NCBI RefSeq assembly: GCF_001017435.1
Contig: NZ_CP011371.1
Coordinates: 1,364,001-1,428,000, forward strand
Origin: Caldimonas brevitalea
Lineage (GTDB): Bacteria > Pseudomonadota > Gammaproteobacteria > Burkholderiales > Burkholderiaceae_C
Direction: 5' to 3'
Length of the DNA stretch: 64,000 nucleotides
How positions within the stretch are numbered: the first letter of the stretch is position 1; every line of letters starts with the position of its first letter. Positions 25,937 to 35,700 of the stretch are shown here, one piece after another. The translations under genes were made by a program, and so were the position numbers. The notes beneath the pieces were generated by a model. The model saw only the letters and a list, made by a program, of their open reading frames with translations, was not told the origin of the DNA and ran no database searches.

Positions 25937-25969
25937 CAGGGGTTCGCCGAGCGCGTCAGCGAACCCCTG
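25937..25969 (-). terminator. Perfect 11-bp hairpin downstream of the glycosidase lipoprotein gene
   Basis: CAGGGGTTCGC (25937-25947) and GCGAACCCCTG (25959-25969) are exact complements with an 11-nt loop, about 80 nt after the stop of the leftward gene. On that strand the hairpin is followed by a short TTT only, so termination strength is uncertain. Confidence 0.5.
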
Positions 25970-26048
25970 GGGGAGGCCGGTGCCGCTTTCGCGTCCAGCC
26001 GGGCGGGCTCGCGCCCGGGTGCCTCGGCACCCAGGCGCCCCCCGCTGC

Positions 26049-28469
26049 TTACTTCAGCATCACCGGTTCGATGCCCAAAGTGAACGTGGCGCTGGCCAGG
26101 CTGGACTCCTGCCCCGCCAGGGTGCGCAGGCGGGTGATGCCCCAGCTCGAGGGGATCGTCACCGACGTGCCCGGCGTCGTCGACCACAGCACGGTGTAGT
26201 TCTCGGTGCCGCGGTTGATGCGGAACACGTAGACCTTGTCCTGAACCTTGAACGAATCGACCAGGCGAGCACCCTTGATCCACTTGATCGCTTCGGCCAA
26301 GGCATGACCGCCGGCCGTCTGGGTGACGAAGTCATCCTGGACCAGACGGCCTTGCGACTCGCCCCGCTCCCACCAGTAGTAGTTGAAGTTCGAGACGCCC
26401 TTGGCCCACATGATCATCAGCGCGCGGGCGTTGACCGAACGCTGCTCCGCGACCGAGGCGGTCCAGGTCGCGCAGTCGACCAGGCTGGAGTTGCACAGCG
26501 GCGCACCTTCGGTGTTCCACAGCGGCTTGTGCTCCAGACCATGGTTCTTGATCACCTGGCGCACGTTCTGGATCTGCGGCGCGAGCTTCTCGGGCTGCAT
26601 GTCGTAGTACCAGTGGAAGCCGATCACGTCGACATGGTTGCCGCCGCCGGCGGCGAGGAAACGGTCGAGCCACGCCACACCCTGACCCGTGGTCAGGCCA
26701 GGCGACACCAGCTGGTTGGCGGGATCGGCCGCCTTGATCTCTTCACGGGCGATGCGCGCCATCTCGACCATCTTCTCGACCGAACCGGCCCAGGTACCCG
26801 AGAAGTCGGACTCGTTCCACAGCTCCCAGTAGCGGATCTTGCCGGCATAGCGACGCGCCAGGGTGCGCACATAGTCGCGCCAGTCTTCCAGGTGGGTCGG
26901 GGGCATCGAGGCACCCAGGCCGTAGTAGCCCTGGACGCTCGGGTTGCTCGAAGCCCAGGCCGGCGTCTGGCCGAGGGTGTACAGGATCTGCGCGTTGTTG
27001 CGCTGCGCGTAGTCGACGTACAGCTCCAGACGCTTGCCGCTGCCGGTGGTGAAGTCCCAGACGTTGTTGGCCTTCTCGAGGTCACGCCAGTTGGTGCCGG
27101 TGTTCCACAGGCGCAGCAGGCCGTGACCCGTCTGCGGGAAGTTGAAGTGGTTGCCCAGGCGCTTGACGTGGATGCCGAACAGGGTGTTGGGCACCGTGGT
27201 CGTGCTCGCGGGGGCGAGGTCGTTCTGCTTGACTTCCTCCAGCTTCACGCTGTCGACGTAGATGTTGGCGCCCGGGGTCTTCGAAGCGACCCGCAGCGAG
27301 CCGACCACGTCACCGAGGTAGATACCTTGGACCTCAACCTTCTGCCAGGAGGTGCCCAGCGTCACGGTGCGGGTGCCGGCAGCGTCCCAGGGCGGTGCGT
27401 CGCGGCGGATGAACAGCTCGGCCGTCGCGCTCGAGTCGGCGCGCATGTAGGCGGTGGCGCGGTAGGTGCGGCCCTTCACGAAGGGGAAGGGGTAGATCAG
27501 GTGCGCGTCGCCGCCGCCCGTCGTGAGCATGCGGAAGCGCTGCGACGAGGCGCCCGAGTGCACATAGCCGGCGCGGGTTTCGCGGCCGGCCTGGAAGGTG
27601 CCGAGCGGCTCGCCCCAGACGTTGATGCGCCAGCCGGTGGAGGTGTAGCTGAAGACGTCGTCGAAATTGCTGGCGAAGACCTGGGTCAGCGTGGTGGACG
27701 CGCCGCCGGCCGCCGGCAAGGGCATGCCGGTCACATCGGTGTCGCCGGCCTCCTCGACCGCAGAGATCTGCGCATCGTCGACATAAATGTTGGCGCCGAC
27801 CGTTTTCGAGATCACACGCAGCGAACCAGGGCTGTTCCAGCGGAAGCGACCCTGGACTTCGACACGGGTCCAGCCCGAGCCGACCGAGACGGTCTTGGCC
27901 GCGGTGACGTCCCACGGCTGCGCATCACGGCGCAGCATCACTTCCACCTGGGCAGAAGTGTCGGTGCGCACATAGACGACGGCGCGATACGACTTACCGT
28001 TGACGAAACCGTGCGGGAAGATCAGGTGCGCGTCGGCGCCGCTGCTGCGCGACAAGACACGAAAGCGCTGGGCCGAGGTGCCGCTGTGAACGTAACCGCT
28101 GCGGCTCTCCCGGGCTGCTTCCCACTTGACAGAGCCCCAGTAGTTCACATTCCAACCCGGAGCAAAGCGGGTGTAGGTGCCTTCGAAGTTGGACGCCGCC
28201 GTAACAAGGTTGTCGGAGTCCGTCACTGCCATTGCGCGTTCCGTCAGACCCTTTTCTGCCTGTAACGAATCGGGTAACGTTTCGTCGTCCGAGGGGGCGT
28301 CGGATTCGATCACGGGCTGGTCGGGACCGCTGTCGCCGGTCGGTGCGAAGGTCTGTTGGCCGGCGGCATCAGCCGCGGAGGTGTCTTGGTTCGACCCGGA
28401 ACCGCCGCCACAGGCGGCCAATAAGACAAGGGATAAGGAGACGGCCCAACGATAGACGCTCGAGTTCAT
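26049..28469 (-). CDS. Lipoprotein with two carbohydrate-binding-like repeats and a GH39-like (clan GH-A) glycosidase domain
   Basis: 806 residues. Lipoprotein signal MNSSVYRWAVSLSLVLLAACG: lipobox LAAC with Cys near residue 20, followed by a Gly/Ser/Asp-rich linker. Two ~150-residue repeats resemble CBM4/9-type jelly rolls; each has SGYVHSG/AGYVHSG, then QRFR, DAHLI(F/Y)P, FV.G..YRA, and a closing GANIYVD. The C-terminal ~430 residues are a TIM-barrel glycosidase (FGIHVKRLGNHFNFP ... RYAGKIRYWELWNESDF ... WNTEGAPLC). The likely acid/base is Glu553 (W-N-E) and the likely nucleophile Glu654 (N-T-E-G). A membrane-anchored hydrolase in an EPS locus probably trims or releases the polymer, as PslG (GH39) does for Psl; the exact substrate is inference. 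The ATG at 28469 is chosen for the lipobox. It is a paralogue of 28831-30741. Confidence 0.85.
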   Translation of the reverse strand: MNSSVYRWAVSLSLVLLAACGGGSGSNQDTSAADAAGQQTFAPTGDSGPDQPVIESDAPSDDETLPDSLQAEKGLTERAMAVTDSDNLVTAASNFEGTYTRFAPGWNVNYWGSVKWEAARESRSGYVHSGTSAQRFRVLSRSSGADAHLIFPHGFVNGKSYRAVVYVRTDTSAQVEVMLRRDAQPWDVTAAKTVSVGSGWTRVEVQGRFRWNSPGSLRVISKTVGANIYVDDAQISAVEEAGDTDVTGMPLPAAGGASTTLTQVFASNFDDVFSYTSTGWRINVWGEPLGTFQAGRETRAGYVHSGASSQRFRMLTTGGGDAHLIYPFPFVKGRTYRATAYMRADSSATAELFIRRDAPPWDAAGTRTVTLGTSWQKVEVQGIYLGDVVGSLRVASKTPGANIYVDSVKLEEVKQNDLAPASTTTVPNTLFGIHVKRLGNHFNFPQTGHGLLRLWNTGTNWRDLEKANNVWDFTTGSGKRLELYVDYAQRNNAQILYTLGQTPAWASSNPSVQGYYGLGASMPPTHLEDWRDYVRTLARRYAGKIRYWELWNESDFSGTWAGSVEKMVEMARIAREEIKAADPANQLVSPGLTTGQGVAWLDRFLAAGGGNHVDVIGFHWYYDMQPEKLAPQIQNVRQVIKNHGLEHKPLWNTEGAPLCNSSLVDCATWTASVAEQRSVNARALMIMWAKGVSNFNYYWWERGESQGRLVQDDFVTQTAGGHALAEAIKWIKGARLVDSFKVQDKVYVFRINRGTENYTVLWSTTPGTSVTIPSSWGITRLRTLAGQESSLASATFTLGIEPVMLK

Positions 28470-28830
28470 TCTGAGTCCTGGGTATGTTGCATTTGCCTGA
28501 AGACCAAACAAGGTCCATGCCGCGCTGTACGCGAGACAAAAGTGACGTGTTTGGACAGGAACTAGCGGGCGCGCGAGCGAGGTACCGACGTGATCGGTGT
28601 AACGTCCTGGCGGACGAGCCTCGTTCTCCCGCTGCGGTGTTGTCAGGCAGTGCCAGCCTGAGCGTCTTTCACCGATGCGTTGTAGGGATTAACGGCGGAT
28701 CTGGCGGGGTCACTGACACCGCATTTGAAACGAGGATGCCGGTTATGTAACTGGTTGATGCTGGCCGGGCATGAATCGTGATACAGCTGACGATCCCCGC
28801 CCGGCCGGGGCCAACGGCGTGCCTGCTGCC
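28470..28830 (-). promoter_or_regulatory. Promoter region of the glycosidase lipoprotein gene
   Basis: 361 bp between two leftward genes. It contains AGACAAAAGTGACGTG (28534-28549), 65 bp before the start codon, which recurs with one mismatch upstream of the paralogue (30839-30854). A GC-rich CCCCG/CGGGG hairpin (28795-28810) may help end transcription of the upstream paralogue. A TGGCAC on the minus strand near 28650 lacks a proper -12 box. No gene seen. Confidence 0.4.
28534..28549 (-). promoter_or_regulatory. Shared 16-bp element, copy 1
   Basis: AGACAAAAGTGACGTG on the plus strand, 65 bp upstream of the leftward glycosidase lipoprotein gene. It matches 15 of 16 bases of 30839-30854, which is upstream of the paralogous gene. 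The rest of the two upstream regions does not align by eye, so the element stands out as a candidate binding site. Confidence 0.5.
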
Positions 28831-30741
28831 TTACTGCAGCAGCACCGGGTCCAGCCCCAGCTTGACCTGCCGATTTTCGGGAACCCGTTCGACGTCACCG
28901 TCGAGCTTGGCGGCTCGCCCCACCTGCCACTCCGCCGGCAGGCGCACCGTGGTTTCAGGCCCGAGCGACCAGGCGATCACGAAAGGTTGGTCGCCCCGCT
29001 GCATGCGATAGACGTAGATGTCGGAGCCGCTGCGATAGGCATCGACCACGCGCGCGCCCCGCAGCCACTCCACAGCCTTGTTGTAGCTGCGGCCGGCGAG
29101 TGTCGGCGTCTTGTAGTCGCGCTCGAGCATGGCCTCGCCGGGCAGCCGGCCTTCCCAGAAGTAGTAATCGAAGTTGCGCACGCCGGCGTTCCACATGGTC
29201 AGCATCGCCCGCAGGGCATGCGAGCGCAGCTGGGCTTCGCTGAACTCGATGGGCTTGCAGTTCTGTACCTTGGCGTTGCACAGCAACGAACCTTCGGTGT
29301 TCCACAGCGGCTTGTCGCCCACGCCGTGCTTCTGCATCACGCGGCGCACGTTGCGGATCGGCGACGCGAGCGACTCCGGCTTGACGTCGTAGTACCAATG
29401 GAACGCGATGATGTCGACCAGCTTGCCGCCGCCTTCAGCGAGGAAGCGGTCGAGCCACTGCACGCCCTGGCCGGCGGTGAGGCCCGGCGAGAGGATCTGG
29501 TTGGCCGGGTCGATCGCTTTCAGTTCGTCGCGCGCGATGCGGGTCATCTGCACCATCGTCTCGACGGGACCCTTGTAGAAGGCCGAGTAGTCGGCTTCGT
29601 TCCACACTTCCCAATACCGGATCTTGCCCGCATAGCGCTTGCCCACCGTGCGGACGTAGTCGCGCCAGTGCTCCAGGTCGCGCGGCGGCGCGCCGTGCCC
29701 GAGGCCATAGCCGTTGCGCCACTCCGGCTGCGACGAGGCCCAGGTGGGCGATTGCCCCATCGTGTAGATGATCTTGGTGTCGGGATCGTGCTTGCGGATG
29801 TGGTTGACGTAGAGGTCCAGGCGCCGCCACCCGGGGCCGGAAAAGTCCCACTGGCCCGGCTCCGGCTGCAGGTCCTTCCAGGTCGTGCGGGTGTCCCACA
29901 GTCTCACCACGCCAGGGCGGAACGACGGCCAGTTCTGGTGCGAGCCGAGTCGCATCAGGTGGACGCCAAAGAACTCGTCCGGGATCGGATCGGTGTTCAC
30001 GCTCGCAATCGGGTTGCCCTCGATCGCCTCGATGTTCACCTTGTCGACCCACAAAGGTGCGTCGAGCGTCTTGGACGCCAGGCGCAACGAGGCCGGCGCG
30101 TCGCTCACCGCCGTGCCCTCCAACTCGACGGTCTGCCAGCGCTGGGTGACCTTGACCGACTTGATCGCAAACGGGTCGTAGGGCGCGACGTCACGCCGCA
30201 ACATGGCGTCCACCTGCGCGTCACGGTCGCTCTTCACGCGCAGCGTCGCGCGGTAGCTGGTGCCGGACTTGAAGGGGTAGGGGAAGGTCAGGTGGGCGTC
30301 TCCGTCACCTCGATCGATCACGCGAAAGCGTAGCGCCTGTTGCGCGCCGCCTTCGCCGTTGGTGGACCCAGCAGCAGCAGCAGCGCTCGCCAGCGTGCGC
30401 GGGCCTTCCAACTGGAATTTCGGCGCTCGTTTGCCCCAGGCATTGACTTTGGGTGTCAGCGGAGCGGCGACGGCCGCGGCGCGCAAAGGCGCCGCGCGGC
30501 CATTTGCCGGCGCTGCCGCGGCGGCCGAACTCGCCGGCAGCTCGATCACGCCGGTGCTGTCGTCAGCGCTCATGCCGACGGCCGGCGCCACGCACAGCGC
30601 GAGCGACGCCAGCCATGGCTTCGAGGCCTCGAGGGGCGACCAGCGGGCCGCCAGGGCGGCGAGGCTCACGCGCCGCCGCGCCAGCAGGCCGGTGGGTGCG
30701 TGCGGCGGGCAGGCGCGGGCGTCTTCGGGGGGCAGGTACAC
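28831..30741 (-). CDS. Exported GH39-like (clan GH-A) glycosidase with one carbohydrate-binding-like domain
   Basis: 636 residues from a GTG at 30741. That start has GGAG 9 nt upstream and gives a long, Arg-rich, signal-like N-terminus ending PWLASLALCVAPAVGMSA. An Ala-rich linker leads to one CBM-like domain (ALRFRVIDRGDGDAHLTFPYPFKSGTSYRATLRVK ... LWVDKVNIEAIEG). The TIM-barrel domain follows: FFGVHLMRLGSHQNWP ... KRYAGKIRYWEVWNEADY ... WNTEGSLLC. Predicted catalytic residues are Glu382 and Glu483, 101 apart exactly as in the paralogue at 26049-28469. It lacks a lipobox, so it should be periplasmic or secreted, whereas the paralogue is membrane-anchored. Probably EPS-modifying; substrate unknown. 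The exact start is the least certain point. Confidence 0.8.
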   Translation of the reverse strand: MYLPPEDARACPPHAPTGLLARRRVSLAALAARWSPLEASKPWLASLALCVAPAVGMSADDSTGVIELPASSAAAAAPANGRAAPLRAAAVAAPLTPKVNAWGKRAPKFQLEGPRTLASAAAAAGSTNGEGGAQQALRFRVIDRGDGDAHLTFPYPFKSGTSYRATLRVKSDRDAQVDAMLRRDVAPYDPFAIKSVKVTQRWQTVELEGTAVSDAPASLRLASKTLDAPLWVDKVNIEAIEGNPIASVNTDPIPDEFFGVHLMRLGSHQNWPSFRPGVVRLWDTRTTWKDLQPEPGQWDFSGPGWRRLDLYVNHIRKHDPDTKIIYTMGQSPTWASSQPEWRNGYGLGHGAPPRDLEHWRDYVRTVGKRYAGKIRYWEVWNEADYSAFYKGPVETMVQMTRIARDELKAIDPANQILSPGLTAGQGVQWLDRFLAEGGGKLVDIIAFHWYYDVKPESLASPIRNVRRVMQKHGVGDKPLWNTEGSLLCNAKVQNCKPIEFSEAQLRSHALRAMLTMWNAGVRNFDYYFWEGRLPGEAMLERDYKTPTLAGRSYNKAVEWLRGARVVDAYRSGSDIYVYRMQRGDQPFVIAWSLGPETTVRLPAEWQVGRAAKLDGDVERVPENRQVKLGLDPVLLQ

Positions 30742-30838
30742 GTTGGGGTCTCCGGGAGAGGGCCGCGCCGGGCGCGGCGAGGTGCCGATGTTCTGGCATC
30801 CAGGGCGAACATGATGCGTTGAACGCGCGACAACACGT

Positions 30839-30854
30839 AGACAAATGTGACGTG
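30839..30854 (-). promoter_or_regulatory. Shared 16-bp element, copy 2
   Basis: AGACAAATGTGACGTG on the plus strand, 98 bp upstream of the leftward glycosidase gene. Here it is flanked by CACGT, so CACGT...ACGTG (30834-30854) forms an inverted repeat with an 11-nt centre, a typical transcription-factor dyad. Confidence 0.5.
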
Positions 30855-31115
30855 GGGCGGCTGGCGGGTCTCCACGCCCATGGCACGGCTCCGCAGCGAC
30901 AGCGCGGGCGAGCGCCACATCTTGGCGCGCGGGGCGATGGGCCGGTTGCCAGAGCGAGGGGCGCCTTGCGCGCGCGATGGCGCGCAAGCGGTGAGCGCCC
31001 CCTCCGCACCCCCCCTCATTCGTGTAGTCAGCACGCGTGCCGCGCGCCAGCGCGCGCCGCTGCAGGTATAACCGCGGCCGTGCAACGCCGGAACGGTTTG
31101 ACACACGACTGCCAC

Positions 31116-31131
31116 TGGCATGGGCGATGCT
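31116..31131 (+). promoter_or_regulatory. Sigma-54 (-24/-12) promoter candidate for the HAD-UbiA operon
   Basis: TGGCATGGGCGATGCT fits the RpoN consensus TGGCAC-N5-TTGCW, with the invariant GG and GC exactly 10 nt apart. Transcription would start near 31143, about 128 nt before the ATG at 31271. An enhancer-binding activator would be required; none is encoded in the window. Confidence 0.5.
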
Positions 31132-31270
31132 ACGGGTTTGCCCGTACCTCCGTATCGGCTGTGCAGCGCACGCGCCGCGCTCCTCGCGCGCGCCACGCGA
31201 GTCCTTGAACCTGAAGCCGCCGCTGTCTTACTAGAGACGCGGCTGGTACTGCTGTAGACGCAGGGAGAGC

Positions 31271-32770
31271 ATGCAGAACCACAACGTATTGCTGAAGGCG
31301 GAGCACTTCGGCACGGACACACCGAGCGCCATGCCGGCCGACACCCTTGCGCCGCTATACGTAGACCTCGACGGCACGCTGATCCGCTCGGACCTGCTGC
31401 TCGAGTCCGCCATGCGCTTCGTTGCCGCTCAGCCCCTGCAGGCGTGGCGCCTGGCCGCCTGGCTGATGCGCGGCAAGGCGCATTTGAAGGCCGAACTGGC
31501 CGCGGCGGTCAATCTGGACGTTCGGTGCCTGCCCTATAACGAAGAACTGCTGGGCTATCTGCGCCAACAGCGTGCACTGGGCCGTCGCATCGTGCTGGCG
31601 ACGGCGAGCCATCAGAAATACGCCCAGCAGATCGCCGAGCACCTGGGCTTGTTCGACGCCGTCATCGCCAGCGACGGCAGCGTCAATCGCAAGGGCGTGC
31701 ACAAGCTGGAGGCGATCCGCACCGACGCCGGCGGTCGGTTCGCCTACGCCGGCAACGACCAGGTCGACCTGGACGTCTGGCGCGAGGCCGACGCGGCCCT
31801 CGTCGTCAATGCCAGCGCCGGTGTGCGTCGGCAGGCCAATGCGGTGACCCGCGAGGAACTGCATGTGCCGCCGCAGAAACCCGGTGTGAAGGTGTGGGCC
31901 AAGGCGATCCGGCTGCACCAGTGGGCCAAGAATGCGCTGCTGCTGCTGCCGGCCCTGCCGATCGCCGGCGACTTGCTGCCGTCTCACTGGATCTCCTTGC
32001 TGATCGGCTTCGTGGCCTTCGGCCTGTGCGCGTCCAGCGTCTATCTGCTCAACGACCTGATGGACCTGGAAGCCGACCGGGCCCACCCGCGCAAGCGCAA
32101 GCGCCCACTCGCCTCCGGTGCGGTGTCGCTGCCCGCCGGCGTGGTGTTGTCGGTCGGCATGCTGGCGGCCGCCTTCTTGCTCGCCGCCGTGGCGATGCCG
32201 CTCGGCTTCGTGGCCACGCTGGGCGTCTACTGGATCTCGACCCTCGCGTATTCGCTGTACTTCAAGCGGCGGGTGTTGCAGGACGTGTTGATGCTCGCCG
32301 GCCTCTACACCTTGCGCATCATCGCCGGCGCCGCGGCGATCCAGGTGATGCCGTCGTTCTGGATCATGTCGTTCTCGATGTTCCTGTTCCTGAGCCTCGC
32401 GTGCATCAAGCGCTATGTCGAACTGCGCGATGCCGAGCTCAGCGAGAAGGTCAAGGTCGTCGGTCGCGGCTATGGCGTGTCGGACCTGCCCTTCGTGCAG
32501 TCGGTCGGCACGTCGGCGGGCCTGGTCGCGGTGCTGGTGTTCGCGATGTACGTCAACGATCCCACCACCGCGAGCCATTTCACGCGGCCGGCCGCGCTGT
32601 GGACCATCTGCCCGCTGGTGCTGCTGTGGGTGAGCCGGGTCTGGCTGAAGGCCAGCCGGATGGAGCTGCACGACGATCCGGTCGTGTTTGCCGTCACCGA
32701 CCGCGCCAGCCAGCTGATCGCGGTGTTGTCGGTCGTGGCGCTCGCCGTCGCGTCCGGCGTGCTGTTCTGA
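31271..32770 (+). CDS. HAD phosphatase-UbiA prenyltransferase fusion (DPPR-synthase-like)
   Basis: 499 residues. Residues ~25-210 are a HAD hydrolase: nucleophile motif DLDGT (Asp32, Asp34), then RRIVLATASHQKYAQQ and FAYAGNDQVDLDVW. Residues ~215-499 are a UbiA-type membrane domain with ~9 TM helices and the Mg-binding motif N261-D262-x-x-D265-x-x-x-D269 (NDLMDLEADRAHPRKRKRP). The layout matches proteins related to mycobacterial decaprenyl-phosphate phosphoribosyltransferase (Rv3806c), whose product is dephosphorylated by a separate phosphatase. The fusion could make polyprenyl-phosphate-pentose from PRPP in two steps. That is inferred from the families; quinone prenylation is unlikely given the HAD fusion and the EPS context. 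The ATG at 31271 has a GGGAGAG ribosome-binding site. First gene of the second rightward EPS operon. Confidence 0.82.
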   Translation: MQNHNVLLKAEHFGTDTPSAMPADTLAPLYVDLDGTLIRSDLLLESAMRFVAAQPLQAWRLAAWLMRGKAHLKAELAAAVNLDVRCLPYNEELLGYLRQQRALGRRIVLATASHQKYAQQIAEHLGLFDAVIASDGSVNRKGVHKLEAIRTDAGGRFAYAGNDQVDLDVWREADAALVVNASAGVRRQANAVTREELHVPPQKPGVKVWAKAIRLHQWAKNALLLLPALPIAGDLLPSHWISLLIGFVAFGLCASSVYLLNDLMDLEADRAHPRKRKRPLASGAVSLPAGVVLSVGMLAAAFLLAAVAMPLGFVATLGVYWISTLAYSLYFKRRVLQDVLMLAGLYTLRIIAGAAAIQVMPSFWIMSFSMFLFLSLACIKRYVELRDAELSEKVKVVGRGYGVSDLPFVQSVGTSAGLVAVLVFAMYVNDPTTASHFTRPAALWTICPLVLLWVSRVWLKASRMELHDDPVVFAVTDRASQLIAVLSVVALAVASGVLF

Positions 32771-32777
32771 CCGCGTC

Positions 32778-35700
32778 ATGAGCGTGCCTCTCCAGGAGCA
32801 GGCGGGCCAGCCTTCGTCCCGCAGTTGGCGGTTGTCGACCGACCAGTGGTGTTGCCTCGGCCTCACCGTGCTGGCCTTCGTCACCGCTTTCGCTTTGGGC
32901 GTGACCGCACCCGACCGGCTGTATGCCCCGGAAACCCTGCTGTTCTGGACCGATGCCGGCAACGGCTGGTTCCAGTCGGACGTCGTGCGGGTGCTGGGCG
33001 ACATGAGCGAATGGGACGGCGACCACAAGCGCGCCCGGGTCCATCCGATCTTTTCGCTGGTGACGATACCGGTCGTCGCGGCGATCCAGGCCTTGCTGTC
33101 GGTCGACGCGCGCACCGCCACCGCCCTCTACGGTGGCGCCACGGCGGCCGCCACCGTGTGTTTGCTGTTCCTGACGCTGCGCCGCCTCGGCCGCACGACG
33201 CTGGAGTCGGCGCTGCTGTGTTTGCTGCTGGGTGTGAGCGCTGGCTGGCTGTTTTTCTACACCATCCCCGAGAGCTTCCAGCTCGGTGCCCTGACCATCG
33301 CGATCGTGCTGTTCGTCGGCTCGGCGCCTGTGGCGTCGGCCCGGCGCGAAGGCCTGCGGGTGTCGCTGGCCAGCGCGGCCAGCCTGTCCATCACCGTGAC
33401 GAACTGGATGTTCGGCTGGCTGCTGGCCATCACCCGGCTGCGGCCGCTGGCGGCGCTGATCGCCACCGTGGCGGCCTTTGCCCTCGTGGTCGGCCTGGCA
33501 CTGGTGCAGCAGCGGCTGATGCCCACGACAGCGCTGTTCACCGAGGGCACCAACGAGCAGTCCTACATCCTCAAAGAGGACGCGGGCGGCCCGCTGCTGA
33601 TTTCGAAGGTGTTCTGGTTCGACAGCATGCTGGCGCCCCAGCCCGACCGGGTCGGCCCCAACCCGTACTGGAAGGGCTTGTCGATGCAGCGCGCCGACCT
33701 CGGCTCGGGCTCGCTGGTCGGCTGGCCGGCGCTGGTGCTGTGGATCGGCGTGCTGGCGCTGGGCTTCCTCGGGTTGCGGCATGCACGAGCCCCGAAAGGC
33801 TTCCGTCTGCTGCTGCTCGGCGGGCTGGCCGGTCAATGGGCGCTGCACCTCGTCTACGGCGAAGAGACTTTCTTGTATGCGCTGCACCTCGCGCCGTTGC
33901 TGGTGGTGCTCGCCTCGTTCGCCTTCGAATCGCGCTTGCGGCCCCTGGTGCTGATCGCGCTGTTCGCGATGGTCGGACTGTTCGCTTTCAACAATGTGAC
34001 GGTGCTGGTCGACAGCAAGGCGTACGCCGCACGGCTCGGCTCGACCCGCACGGCCTTGCTCGAGGAAATGCAGCGACGCCCGCTGGGCCCCTGGCCGCGC
34101 GGTGACGGCCACGTGCTGGTCGGCACGCCGGGCAGCGCGTTGGGGGCCAAGGGCTATTTCGAGCCGGGGGGCAGTTTCTCGCCCTGGGTCGGCTCGTTCG
34201 GCATCTCGCTCTGGGTGACCGACAACACCGGCAAGACGCGCCACACGAGCGACAGCTTCCCGAAAGAGCAGACCACGCAACGTGTGACGCTCGAGCAGGG
34301 GCGCTGGCCCGGCGTCGCGTTCGAAACCCCCGCCTACACCGGGCGTTGGCAGCAGGACGTCGGCGGCGGCGCGTGGCGTTTGCGGCTAGACGCCAGCGCG
34401 TCCTTGCCGGGCGAGCAGCGCATCGAGCTGCTGCTGCGCGGCGTCGGGCCGGCCGCCGGCCCGGTCGAGCGCCTCGAGTGGTCGCCCGAGACGCATGAAC
34501 TGCAGGTCAACGGCCGCTGGCGCGTGCGGCTGCCGGAACAGGCGCAAGTCCAGCTGGGCGACGAACAGCGCGACGCCTTCGCGGCACCGCAGCGCGTCAA
34601 CTCGATCAGCAGTGCGACCGGCTGGGCCTATGCCCGGGTGGTGCTGCCGCGGGCGGCGGTCGTCGTCAGCATCGAGCCCTTGCAGGCGGTCAACGAGGCC
34701 GGCCCGGCGGTGCAGGTGCCGCAGATCGAAGGCACCGATGCCGTCTTCGTCGACAGCCTGCGCGCCCAACTCTTCCACCTGGGCATGGCCATCGACCGGG
34801 GCACCTTGCCGCCGGGCGACCCGCTGAACTACGGGCAGCCCTGGACCCGCGAAACGGCTTATGCCGTTGCCGCGCTGGCGCGAGCCGGCAACCTGGTGCT
34901 GGCTCGCGACCTGGCGATGGACCTGGCACGCCGCGACTTCTTCGGTGGCTTCGGCTCCGAGGCGAGTGCGCCCGGCCTCGCGCTGTGGGCGCTCGAAGAG
35001 TACGCCTCGCGTGCCGGAGATCCGGCGTTCGACCGCGCGGTGTGGCCGCACGTGAGCCGCAAGGCGCAATGGCTGCTCGACTGTCTGGGCGCAAAGGGGG
35101 CGCTGCTGGCCGAACCGCAGGGCCCGTTCCTGGCGCGCTTTGCCATCACCCAGGAGACCAAGCTCGCCTGCCTGCCGGGCAGCGACGGCCTGATGGCAGG
35201 CCGCACGGACTGGCATGTGCCGCGCATGTATTTGTCGGCGTTTGCCTACCGCGGCCTGATGGACGCGGCGCAGTTCGCGACCCGGCTCGGCCACAGCGCG
35301 CAGGCGGCCCAATGGCGAGGCGCCGCCGAAGGTCTGCGCCAGGCCTGGAACCGCCGCATGGCGGAACAGGGCGCGGGCGGCCAGCCGACGCGCGACGACC
35401 TGGTGCGCTGGATGCGCGCCGGTGCCGAGGCGCAAGGCTTTTTCGGCGCCCGCAACGTCGCCAAGCTGTGGGCCGGCACCCGCAAGGAAGGGGGCGATCT
35501 GGCCAATCCGCGCACCTACGTCACCGGCACCTGGCCCACCGGCATCGCGCGGGAGGCACGGCAGGCCTATGCGCAGCGGCTGCATCAGCAGGACGTGCCG
35601 GGCCCGGTGGCGGGGGCGCCGATGCCCAAGAAGAGCTATTTCGACATCGCCATCGCGCACCAGTCGCTCTACCTCGGCCAGCCCGACCGCACCTGGACCA

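Larger units (their letters stand above)
25364..26048. other. 685-bp non-coding gap with hexamer array and dyads
   Basis: No credible gene: the frames that cross this gap are Gly-Arg or Ala-Leu runs generated by the AGGGCG array at 25641-25729. The gap also holds a CGCCTTG/CAAGGCG dyad (25442-25458), a CCCTGA/TCAGGG dyad (25505-25521) and an 11-bp hairpin (25937-25969). It lies between two leftward genes, upstream of the acyltransferase. Confidence 0.6.
30742..31270. promoter_or_regulatory. Divergent promoter region between the leftward glycosidase and the rightward HAD-UbiA operon
   Basis: 529 bp without a credible gene. It contains the shared 16-bp element (30839-30854) toward the left gene and a sigma-54-like box (31116-31131) toward the right gene. 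There is also a TTGACA (31098-31103) without a matching -10, and a small ACGGG/CCCGT hairpin (31132-31145). GC-rich alternating CG stretches (about 30980-31070) give spurious Arg/Ala-rich frames. Confidence 0.5.

Noticed and set aside
25573..26199. Frame encoding (Gly-Arg)n and, on the other strand, (Ala-Leu)n
   Set aside because: Produced by the AGGGCG repeat; no ribosome-binding site, and the frame runs into the end of the glycosidase gene.
28645..28660. Minus-strand TGGCAC before the glycosidase lipoprotein gene
   Set aside because: The -12 element reads GACA instead of TTGC.
30877..30892. TGGCACGGCTCCGCAG as a sigma-54 site
   Set aside because: GG and GC are only 9 nt apart, one short of the required spacing.
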